Assembly (NCBI GenBank): GCA_021776025.1
Contig: JAJFGR010000022.1
Span: forward strand, 154,217-218,216
DNA from: Alphaproteobacteria bacterium
Lineage (GTDB): Bacteria > Pseudomonadota > Alphaproteobacteria > Micavibrionales > Micavibrionaceae
Direction: 5' to 3'
Length of the DNA stretch: 64,000 nucleotides
Shown here: positions 50,701-57,500 of the stretch, one piece after another
Numbering within the stretch: position 1 is the first letter of the stretch
Layout: the number at the start of each line of letters is the position of its first letter
Notes under the pieces: model-generated
Database searches by the model: none
What the model was told of the DNA's origin: nothing
Seen by the model: only the letters and a program-made list of their open reading frames with translations
Made by a program: the position numbers and the translations under genes

Positions 50701-51265
50701 GCCCCCCGAAGACACGGAAGCCAAGGTTTTCCGCCCTTCTCAATTGCTTGACACCACCCTTTCACCCCTCAAAAATGCTGGCACGCAGCGTTTCCTTCGT
50801 GGGAACCTCACACACAAGCTTTTACAGCTCCTACCTGAATTGCCTAAAGAAAATTGGACGCAGGCCTCTACGGGCTTTATAAAGCGCTACGGAAGTGAAT
50901 TAGCGCCCGATATTCGGGCTGATATAGTGAAAGAAACGCTGAACGTGCTAAACCACCCGGATTTTGCCCCTATATTCAGCGCCGGTTCACTGGCCGAAGT
51001 ACCGCTCACCGGGATGCTTGAAGGCAAAGGCCTGATCAGTGCTCAAATTGACCGACTATGCATCACAGACGATACAATCTGGATTATTGATTATAAAACC
51101 AACCGCCCGCCACCGGAAGCCCCGGGTAAAGTCCCCCAAATCTATCAGGAGCAAATGCAAACCTACGCCGCACTACTGCACCAGATTTACGAAGGACGAA
51201 CAATCAAGGGTGCTTTATTGTGGACAGACGGGCCGTTTTTAATGCCCCTTGATCTACCCTCTTGA
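47738..51265 (+). CDS. addA: Double-strand break repair helicase AddA
   Basis: UvrD-type helicase and nuclease subunit of AddAB. The 1175 residues show Walker A (VSASAGTGKTKVLTDRVLRLL), motif Ia (ILCLTFTKAAASEMALRI), Walker B (HILVDEAQDTNPEQWQII), the GDEKQSIYSFQRASP motif, EVQIMTIHGAKGLQAPIVILPDT, RRLLYVAMTRAEDRLYIGG, and a C-terminal nuclease with IIDYKTNRPPPEAPG. An N-terminal extension rich in Asn and Ser (about 40 residues) precedes the P-loop region. All motifs are intact. Confidence 0.97.
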   Translation: MSSENTQKRALQTSPSNDANDANTHQSSRKIDPNVLQRRASMPDKSVWVSASAGTGKTKVLTDRVLRLLLPRENTQPGSPAHKILCLTFTKAAASEMALRISETLRRWAVMPETDLKDTLKTLLGREPSAEEKDHARRLFADVVDVPGGLKIMTIHAFCQSLLGRFPLEARVNPQFTVLEDDQAGALMNEARAQILADAEKDKTAPGARALDHIARTINEDQFLALLGNIARERSQFQRLIEKNFDLDGLYTALCAQLSVRAKQNPEDILKAACEDRAFEKTALLSAAKIMSEIGSSTDKTSGKLILDWLEMPENGRLEGFSNYKLAFLKKDEQPRAKLATKKSTEANPEILDVLEREALRLITATESFNAARTATLTRDILILGSAVLEQYTQLKKNQSALDFDDLILKTLGLLSGASMGMDAKTISSWVHYKLDQGLEHILVDEAQDTNPEQWQIIAALCEEFFLNTPDNNTVRTVFTVGDEKQSIYSFQRASPEEFSRMQNDFRGKTLGAQQDWDSVPMNISFRGAPSVLKTVDAVFADMAAKKGLGELPVEHSAFRRGQAGLVELWPAFESDNDEQPDLWTPVKDTLETQSGRKKLALHIAQTVKDWLDSEDILESKNRPVRPGDIMILVRTRAALVGEIARELKNLNIPVSGLDRMVLSEELAVQDLLAGAQWTLQPLDNLTLACVLKSPLIGLTEEELYSLSAGREGESLWSRVGQSDFEDVKNWLSDLQTRAKTSSPFDFFTHLLQTPCPADTISGRRAMMSRLGKDAMDPLDELLNIARNFEQNEPAALQNFVHHQASQTQEIKRQQHSEANEVQIMTIHGAKGLQAPIVILPDTISGAASAPNRAEKRLLWPGQTGLNVPLWSPRKDMDCETYKEAMAALDERLSEEYRRLLYVAMTRAEDRLYIGGALNKKQTPGALPEGCWYQLIQNGLESLQDTQKTESGGLQLSNPQIHEPDGLAKQDHKPETDVEIPGWLHKLAPPEDTEAKVFRPSQLLDTTLSPLKNAGTQRFLRGNLTHKLLQLLPELPKENWTQASTGFIKRYGSELAPDIRADIVKETLNVLNHPDFAPIFSAGSLAEVPLTGMLEGKGLISAQIDRLCITDDTIWIIDYKTNRPPPEAPGKVPQIYQEQMQTYAALLHQIYEGRTIKGALLWTDGPFLMPLDLPS

Positions 51266-51289
51266 TCTATGGACGCGCTAACCTATAGT
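51262..51289 (+). promoter_or_regulatory. Predicted promoter of trxA
   Basis: TTGATC (51262-51267), a 16-bp spacer and TATAGT (51284-51289) lie at the end of addA. The start would be near 51296, leaving the AAAGGA site (51309-51314) in the leader. Confidence 0.6.
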
Positions 51290-51322
51290 TAATTAAATGC
51301 GTTGTTTGAAAGGAATATGAAT

Positions 51323-51643
51323 ATGTCCAGTGTTGCCGTTACAGATACAAATTTTGAAGATGAAGTTTTACAATCCGACAAACCCGTTGTCGTTGATTTT
51401 TGGGCCGAATGGTGCGGCCCATGTAAACAGCTCTCCCCTATCGTTGACGAGCTAGCCGATGAAATGAAAGACCAAATCAAAGTCGTAAAGGTTAATATTG
51501 AGGAAGCCCTCGAAGCACCGACAAAATACGGTGTACGCGGCATTCCGACATTAATGATTTTCAAAGATGGTCAGGTCGTCGATACCCGTGTCGGCGGTAT
51601 GCCGAAGTCACAACTCCAAGAATGGATTGAAGGTCAGGTTTAA
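51323..51643 (+). CDS. trxA: Thioredoxin
   Basis: Cytoplasmic dithiol reductase. The 106 residues start MSSVAVTDTNFEDEVLQSDK; ATG 51323 is chosen because AAAGGA lies eight bases ahead, while ATG 51317 is too close and the longer frame from TTG 51302 includes the ribosome site. The active site WAEWCGPCKQL holds Cys31 and Cys34, with cis-Pro in VRGIPTLMIFKDGQ. The gene follows addA as in other alphaproteobacteria and has its own promoter and terminator. Confidence 0.97.
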   Translation: MSSVAVTDTNFEDEVLQSDKPVVVDFWAEWCGPCKQLSPIVDELADEMKDQIKVVKVNIEEALEAPTKYGVRGIPTLMIFKDGQVVDTRVGGMPKSQLQEWIEGQV

Positions 51644-51665
51644 AGGCCACACCGCATAAGCATTT

Positions 51666-51692
51666 AAAAAGGGGCTTCGCAGCCCCTTTTGT
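51666..51692 (+). terminator. Rho-independent terminator after trxA
   Basis: AAAAGGGGCT (51667-51676) pairs with AGCCCCTTTT (51681-51690) around the tetraloop TCGC, about 23 bases after the trxA stop. Symmetric enough to act for infC as well, though the palindromic element lies between. Confidence 0.9.
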
Positions 51693-51703
51693 GTAGTCAC
51701 ATT

Positions 51704-51785
51704 AATTTATTTTCTGACAAGGCACAAGCGAGCGATCCTAGATTACCTAGGTGACGAGCGAAGTAACAAAGTCAGAAAGTAAATT
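51704..51785. repeat. 82-bp palindromic repeat element, copy B
   Basis: The ends AATTTATTTTCTGACA (51704-51719) and AGTCAGAAAGTAAATT (51770-51785) pair except at two positions, and CCTAG/CTAGG form a central hairpin with a 5-nt loop at the same place as in copy A (13487-13568). Both are 82 bp. The outer stem differs by matching changes on both sides. Copy B lies in the 149-bp gap between the trxA terminator and the end of infC. Confidence 0.75.
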
Positions 51786-51792
51786 CAAAAGA

Positions 51793-52341
51793 CTATTTAG
51801 CAATCTCGGAGGAGAGCACCATAATAATCTGACGCCCTTCCATTTTCGGATGAAGATCAACCTTACCAACATCCGATAACTCTTCAATCATACGTTTCAG
51901 CAAATCAAAACCGATATTCTGGTGCGCCATTTCCCGGCCGCGAAAACGCATCGTCACTTTCACCTTATCGCCATTTTCAAGAAATTTACGCGCATTGCGC
52001 ATTTTGACCTGATAATCGTGATCTTCAATACCAGGGCGAATTTTAACTTCTTTAACATCAACAGTTTTTTGATTCTTGCGCGCTTCGGCGGCTTTTTTCT
52101 GCTGTTCGTATTTATACTTGCCGTAATCGAGAATTTTGCACACAGGCGGCGCGGCATTTGGAGAAATTTCAACCAGATCCAGACCTTCTTCATCCGCTGC
52201 TTTAATAGCAGCCTCAACACTCATAACACCGAGCATTTCACCATCGGCCCCAACAACACGGATCTCCTCAGCTACAATCATTTCATTCACGCGCGGGCCG
52301 GACGGCTTACGAGGCGGGCGGTTATTCATTGGTCTAGCGAT
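51793..52341 (-). CDS. infC: Translation initiation factor IF-3, with probable ATC start
   Basis: Prevents early 50S joining and checks start codons. The 182 residues match IF-3: [69 protein letters not shown], then the C-terminal [21 protein letters not shown]. An ATG lies at 52329, but the strong AAGGAG is about 23 bases ahead of it and only eight bases ahead of ATC 52341. ATC then gives [11 protein letters not shown], the expected IF-3 N-terminus. Rare AUU/AUC starts are known for infC and allow IF-3 to control itself. rpmI and rplT do not follow here. Confidence 0.93.
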   Translation of the reverse strand: MARPMNNRPPRKPSGPRVNEMIVAEEIRVVGADGEMLGVMSVEAAIKAADEEGLDLVEISPNAAPPVCKILDYGKYKYEQQKKAAEARKNQKTVDVKEVKIRPGIEDHDYQVKMRNARKFLENGDKVKVTMRFRGREMAHQNIGFDLLKRMIEELSDVGKVDLHPKMEGRQIIMVLSSEIAK

Positions 52342-52436
52342 CGGTTATTCTCCTTAAATTGTTAAAGCTTTTAAATCATAAACTGTAAAGGTTTGAAAAA
52401 CATTAATAAGCGGGATTCTAGGCTCTGGCAAGGGTT

Positions 52437-53318
52437 TTAAGTCTCAGGCAAAGGAATAAATTCCGGGTCATCTTCTACTTTATCAAAACGCCCTTCGCGC
52501 CAATCTTCCTTGGCCTGTTCAATCCGGTCTTTCGACGAAGACACAAAGTTCCACCAGATATGACGGGGACCGTCCATCACCTCGCCGCCCAGCACCATCA
52601 TACGTACGGGTTCAAGCGCCTTCACGACAATCTGCTCGCCAGGACGTAGCACCAAAAGCTGCATCGGGTCATAGGCAACGCCGCCAATCTCGATTTTCCC
52701 GTCCAACGCATAAATCGCGCGCTCTTCCGCTTCAACCGGCAATTCAAATGTTCCGCCCGCATCAAGCTGCACATCCAGATACAGCGTATCGGTAAAACTC
52801 TTTACGCTTGAAGTTTTTCCCCAAAGCGAACCCATAATCACGCGCGCCTTCATACCCTCATATTCCAGCTCAGGAAGTTCGGCTTTCGCCGTATGATCAA
52901 AAGCCGGTGCATCTTCCTCACGGTTTTTCGGCAAGGCGAGCCACGATTGTATGCCGTAAAGATTGGACGGCTGCTGACGCACATCCTGACCAGTTCGCTC
53001 AGAATGGACAATACCGCTGCCAGATGTCATCACGTTCACATCACCGGGCACAATGCGTTGCCCACACCCAAGTGAATCTTTATGGTCGAGGCTACCGGAA
53101 AAAAGATATGTCACGGTCGACAGACCAATATGCGGATGCGGACGCACATCGACGCCTTGGTTCGTCAGAAATTCCCCCGGCCCAGCTTGGTCCCAGAAAA
53201 TAAACGGCCCGACCATCTGCCGTTCTTTCGACGGCAAAGCGCGGTGCACTTCGAAATTACCAATATCCGCGGTGCGTGGAACGATAATATGTTCAATACT
53301 GTCTGAAAGCGTGCTCAT
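52437..53318 (-). CDS. Pirin family protein
   Basis: The 293-residue bicupin has the pirin N-terminal pattern: GPFIFWDQAGPGEFLTNQGVDVRPHPHIGLSTVTYLFSGSLDHKDSLG with His ligands of the metal site, then GDVNVMTSGSGIVHSE. The C-terminal cupin includes LDVQLDAGGTFELPVEAEERAIYALDGKIEIGG and HIWWNFVSSSKDRIEQAKEDW. Bacterial pirins can degrade quercetin or act in metabolism; the role here is unknown. It lies between thrS and infC, three bases after thrS, so all three may be one transcript. Confidence 0.93.
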   Translation of the reverse strand: MSTLSDSIEHIIVPRTADIGNFEVHRALPSKERQMVGPFIFWDQAGPGEFLTNQGVDVRPHPHIGLSTVTYLFSGSLDHKDSLGCGQRIVPGDVNVMTSGSGIVHSERTGQDVRQQPSNLYGIQSWLALPKNREEDAPAFDHTAKAELPELEYEGMKARVIMGSLWGKTSSVKSFTDTLYLDVQLDAGGTFELPVEAEERAIYALDGKIEIGGVAYDPMQLLVLRPGEQIVVKALEPVRMMVLGGEVMDGPRHIWWNFVSSSKDRIEQAKEDWREGRFDKVEDDPEFIPLPET

Positions 53319-53321
53319 ACG

Positions 53322-55310
53322 CTAAAACGGCGGTTTGGAAAATTCAACAAGAGCTGCGATAGCCGCGTCTGTACTTTCAACAGTTTGGTCTTTCGACCCC
53401 AAACGGCGAATAGCCACTGTTTTCTCTTCCGCTTCACGCGCGCCGACAACAAACAAATTCGGCACTTTTCCAACGGCTGAATGCTCACGCACCTTGTAAT
53501 TAATTTTCTCGTTGCGAATATCCAGCTCCGCGCGAATGCCCGCTTCCTTCAAAGCTCCATAAACTTCTTTCGCGTAATCATCAGCGCTGCCGGTAATCGT
53601 CGCTACAACGCACTGCACAGGTGCCAGCCACAAGGGCAACTTCCCGGCATAATTCTCAATCATCACGCCAATAAAGCGCTCCAGAGAGCCCAAAATCGCT
53701 CTATGCAGCATCACCGGGCGGTGTTTCGCCCCATCTTCACCGATATAGCTCGCATCAAGCCGCTCGGGCAAGTTGAAATCAAGTTGCAACGTTCCGCATT
53801 GCCAGGTCCGGCCAATTGCATCGCGAATTTGGTAATCAATTTTAGGACCATAAAACGCGCCTTCACCTTCATCTTCACGGAACTCCAGCCCGGTTTTAAC
53901 CAGCGCCTTGCGCAAACCTTCTTCGGCTTTATCCCACAGCGCGTCATCTCCAACGCGAGTTTCGGGTCGCAGCGACAGCGCCACCGCCACATCTTCAAAA
54001 CCCAGATCGCTATAAATAGCTTTCAGCAAATCACAAAACATCACAGCTTCATCGGTGATCTGATCTTCACGGCAAAAAATATGTGCATCATCTTGTGTAA
54101 ACTGACGTACACGCATCAATCCGTGCAAAGCGCCATGCGGCTCATTGCGGTGGCAACAGCCAAACTCCGCCAAGCGAATAGGCAAATCACGGTAAGATTT
54201 AATGCCTTGGTTAAACACCTGTACATGCGCCGGGCAGTTCATCGGCTTCAAAGCCATCAGCTTATCAAACGCCTTATCACTCACCACCGGGCCGTCATCA
54301 TCGCCCGAAGGAATTTCATCCGGCACCACAAACATATTCTCGCGGTATTTACCCCAGTGCCCGGATTTTTCCCAAAGCTTGTTATCAATCAATTGCGGCG
54401 TTTTAATTTCATCATATCCGGCATGGTTCAAACGGCGGCGAATATAAGCCTCCATCTGGTTATAAACTGTAAAACCCTTTGGATGCCAAAACACAGACCC
54501 CTGCGCCTCGAGCTGAAAATGGAACAAATCCATTTCATTGCCGAGTTTACGGTGATCGCGTTTTTCCGCTTCTTCAAGCTGAAGCAGATACTCCTGCAGC
54601 TCTTTATCATTGCGCCACGCTGTACCGTAAATGCGTGTCAGCATGGCTTTAGAACTATCCCCGCGCCAATAAGCCCCGGCAATGCTCATAAGTTTAAACA
54701 CGCCAACATGTTTCAACGATGGCAAATGTGGCCCGCGGCATAAATCAACAAAACCCGTATCGCCCTGAGTATAGAGCTGGAAATCATCTTCTTGATCCGC
54801 GCCCTCAACAATCTCAACCTTGTAATCTTCCCCGCGCTCTTTAAATGCAGAGACCGCATCTGACTTACTATTCAGGCTTTTCACGATTCGAGCATTTGTT
54901 TCGCTAATCTTGCGCATCTCTTTTTCGATTTTCTCAAGATCTTCAGATGAAAGCGCTTTCGAAAACTCCACGTCGTAATAAAAACCATTCTCGATAGTCG
55001 GCCCAATCGCCAGCTTCGCGTCCGGATACAAATTCTTAACCGCGCGCGCCAAAAGCTGCGCCGCGACAGTGTGGCGCATAATTTCAAGGCCTTCATCGCT
55101 ATCGAGTTTGATAATCTCCAACCCCGCATCCTCAAAAATCGGATCGGATAAATCGCGCTGCACCCCATCAACCTTTACGGCAATCGAAGCCTTCGCCAGC
55201 GATTTAGCAATGCTCTCGGCAATTTCCATGCCCGTAACGCCAGCGCCATATTCGCGGCTAGCACCATCAGGAAAGGTAATCTGTATCTGTTGTTCTGCTT
55301 TTTGTTCCAT
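53322..55310 (-). CDS. thrS: Threonyl-tRNA synthetase
   Basis: Charges tRNA-Thr and edits Ser. The 662 residues have TGS ([28 protein letters not shown]), the editing domain with the HxxxH-type [34 protein letters not shown], and the catalytic core with motif 2 [39 protein letters not shown] and [18 protein letters not shown], then the anticodon domain. The start at 55310 ([10 protein letters not shown]) follows AAAAAGG; a frame to 55337 adds nine unlikely residues. pirin and infC follow. Confidence 0.97.
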   Translation of the reverse strand: [662 protein letters not shown]

Positions 55311-55354
55311 AAGCCTTTTTAACGGCGCACAACACATAAGTCACGGGCGTTTTT

Positions 55355-55377
55355 AAATATTTACCTTATAAATATTT
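55355..55377. promoter_or_regulatory. Inverted repeat in the divergent thrS/methyltransferase promoter region
   Basis: AAATATTTA (55355-55363) and TAAATATTT (55369-55377) form a perfect 9-bp inverted repeat with a 5-nt spacer. The right arm overlaps the -35 box of the methyltransferase promoter by two bases, so a bound protein could block it. The base composition is AT-only in the arms, so chance occurrence is not excluded. Confidence 0.45.
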
Positions 55378-55404
55378 GACATATAAAAACATTTTCCTTA
55401 TATA
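55376..55404 (+). promoter_or_regulatory. Strong promoter predicted to give a leaderless mRNA
   Basis: TTGACA (55376-55381, consensus), a 17-bp spacer and TATATA (55399-55404) are followed by six bases (CGCACT) and then the ATG at 55411. The distance places +1 on the A of the start codon. Confidence 0.65.
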
Positions 55405-55410
55405 CGCACT

Positions 55411-56037
55411 ATGTTAAAAAAGCTCCTACTTAAAATACAATATTTCAACTGGGCAAATGATTACGACTCCACGCGCGTAAAAGAAATGAAATACCGTGCT
55501 CCTGAAATATTAGCACTGGCTATTAACAATAGTATAAAAGAACCAAAACTCGTCCCCATCATCGTAGATGCCGCAATCGGAACCGGATTATTATCACAAA
55601 AATTACAACGGCATTTTAAAAGTGCTGTCATACACGGTCTAGATTTCTCAGGGTCAATGCTAAAAAAGGCCCAAGAAAAAAAAGTGGCAACTTTTTTAAA
55701 AAAATGTGATTTGCAAAAAGAGTATTGGCCTGTTGAAAGCGGAACGGCTGACATTGTCGCCTGCTCTGGTGCTTTAGAGCATATCGATAATCTATCGCAT
55801 TTTTTTGCAGAAGCCTCCAGAGCCCTTAAAAAAGGTGGAATACTCGGATTAACCCACGCGACAAGCGGGTATATAAGAGACTCTAAAGAAGTCAGAAATT
55901 ACTCAAAAAAGTATATACAACAATTAACCAAAAATGCAGGCTTCAAAGTCAAAAGCCACGCAGAACACCATGGAGTCCGCCTAATTAAATCAAAGAAACA
56001 GATTCAATATGGGTTTCTCGTCGCAGAAAAAACCTAA
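55411..56037 (+). CDS. Class I SAM-dependent methyltransferase, AT-rich
   Basis: The 208 residues are a single methyltransferase fold: motif I in IIVDAAIGTGLLSQKLQRHF, then VIHGLDFSGSMLKKAQEK, and VACSGALEHIDNLSHFFAEASRALKKGGILGLTHA. The substrate is unknown. Lys- and Asn-rich codons and a clearly lower G+C than the neighbours suggest recent transfer. There is no ribosome site; the promoter puts +1 at the ATG. It is convergent with the secretion operon, overlapping its last gene by 4 bp, and divergent from thrS. Confidence 0.83.
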   Translation: MLKKLLLKIQYFNWANDYDSTRVKEMKYRAPEILALAINNSIKEPKLVPIIVDAAIGTGLLSQKLQRHFKSAVIHGLDFSGSMLKKAQEKKVATFLKKCDLQKEYWPVESGTADIVACSGALEHIDNLSHFFAEASRALKKGGILGLTHATSGYIRDSKEVRNYSKKYIQQLTKNAGFKVKSHAEHHGVRLIKSKKQIQYGFLVAEKT

Positions 56038-57497
56038 CGCTCGTTCATGGCGTTTTGAAGCGTTTTGCGGAACGGCTTGAGCAAATATTCCATCACCGTT
56101 TTCTTACCCGTCAAAATATCAACGCTAGCGACCATACCGACTGTGATCGGAAGCACCTCCCCTTTGCGGGTCAGCTCAGTCTTATCCGTGCGAAGTTTAA
56201 CGCGGTAAAATGTGTTGCCCTCTTGGTCTTCAATCGTATCGGCAGAGATATCCACCAGCTGTCCGTCGAGCCCGCCATAGATGGAAAAATCATAGGCAGT
56301 AATCTTAATCACGGCTTTTTGTCCGGGGAAAATAAACGCCCGATCCGATGGTCGCACTTTCGCTTCAATAATCAATTGATCATCCTGCGGCACAATCTTG
56401 ATGATATCCTCACCAGGGCGGACAACCCCGCCAATTGTATTGACGGCAATTTCCTGAATTGTCCCGTTCACCGGAGATTTAAGCTCAGTGCGGCCCTTGC
56501 GCTGCTCCAGTGCGCCGAGGCGCTCTTTAATCTCATTCATCTCAATCAGCTTCGCACCAAGCTCGGCCTGCGCTTGCGCTTTCATATTGGTTTCCAGCTC
56601 ATCAATCCGCGCCTGCGCTTCACTGATAGAGGACTTAATACGCGGTACAGAAGAGGTATAGCTGTTCAATTCCGCGCGCTTTTCTTTAATGACCCGGTCA
56701 AGCTGCAGCAATTCCATTTTCGGCGCGCTGCCTTTTTCAACCAATGGCCGCACCATGTTAGCCTCTTGTTGCTGCATACCAATCACCCCGCGCGTATCCG
56801 CAATGCGTGTGCTCACCTCGCGCAGCTCAGACTCACGCTGGCTCATCTGTTGTTGCAAAACATTACGCTGCCCGTTCATCGATTGCTGGTTCGCGCGAAA
56901 CGCATTAAGTTCTTCCGTTACGCTTTGCGGCGAACCTTTCATCACCTCGTCGGGAAACTCAACGGTGCCTTTACCCTCAGCTTCCGCAGAAAGCCGGGTA
57001 ATAGAGGCCAAAAGCCCCAGATAACGCGATTGATTAGCGCCCAAATCCGATTCCGCTTGAATAGAATCAAGCTGCATCAAAGGCTGACCAGCCACAACCA
57101 CATCACCTTCACGCACCAGTATTTTCTCAATAACGCCAGCATCAAGCGTTTGCATCGCTTGAATATCACTGGACGGAATAACCTTACCATCCCCGCGCGT
57201 CACTTCATCAAGCGAAGCAAAATTCGCCCAAACAATAAAAATCGCAATGAACGAGGCAATCGCAATGAGCAGCAAATGTTTTGATAGCGGCATATCATCG
57301 TCCGTATCAAAAACAGCCAGAGCCCGCGCATGCAGTTTATCGGCCTGTTCCTTCGCCCAGTTATCGCGCACCGCATTCCATTCATCAGTATCATTGATGG
57401 TTTTGTTATCATCATAGATAGCTTTAGGTTGGCCCTTTTGGTTTTCAGGGGGAATGCCCAGCTTCAATTCAGGTTTCTTTTGTGCGTCATCACTCAT
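56034..57497 (-). CDS. Type I secretion membrane fusion protein (HlyD/LapC family)
   Basis: The 487 residues have a cytoplasmic start, one membrane segment (about 71-91, LLLIAIASFIAIFIVWANF), a lipoyl-like half (VIEKILVREGDVVVAGQPLMQLDS), a long coiled coil (about 165-330), and a beta-barrel C-terminal with RTELKSPVNGTIQEIAVNTIGGVVRPGEDIIKIVPQDDQL and the family RVKLRTDKTELTRKGEVLPITVGMVASVDILTGKKTVMEYLLKPF. It links the ABC transporter to TolC. It is the last gene of the minus-strand operon, three bases after the ABC gene. Confidence 0.95.
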   Translation of the reverse strand: MSDDAQKKPELKLGIPPENQKGQPKAIYDDNKTINDTDEWNAVRDNWAKEQADKLHARALAVFDTDDDMPLSKHLLLIAIASFIAIFIVWANFASLDEVTRGDGKVIPSSDIQAMQTLDAGVIEKILVREGDVVVAGQPLMQLDSIQAESDLGANQSRYLGLLASITRLSAEAEGKGTVEFPDEVMKGSPQSVTEELNAFRANQQSMNGQRNVLQQQMSQRESELREVSTRIADTRGVIGMQQQEANMVRPLVEKGSAPKMELLQLDRVIKEKRAELNSYTSSVPRIKSSISEAQARIDELETNMKAQAQAELGAKLIEMNEIKERLGALEQRKGRTELKSPVNGTIQEIAVNTIGGVVRPGEDIIKIVPQDDQLIIEAKVRPSDRAFIFPGQKAVIKITAYDFSIYGGLDGQLVDISADTIEDQEGNTFYRVKLRTDKTELTRKGEVLPITVGMVASVDILTGKKTVMEYLLKPFRKTLQNAMNER

Positions 57498-57500
57498 AAT

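Noticed and set aside
53481..54743. 420-codon plus-strand frame inside thrS
   Set aside because: It is antisense to a complete threonyl-tRNA synthetase with all motifs; its product is Arg/His/Ile-rich as in shadow frames.
56055..57284. 409-codon plus-strand frame inside the HlyD-type gene
   Set aside because: It is antisense to a well-matched membrane fusion protein and has a low-complexity, Arg/Asn-rich product.
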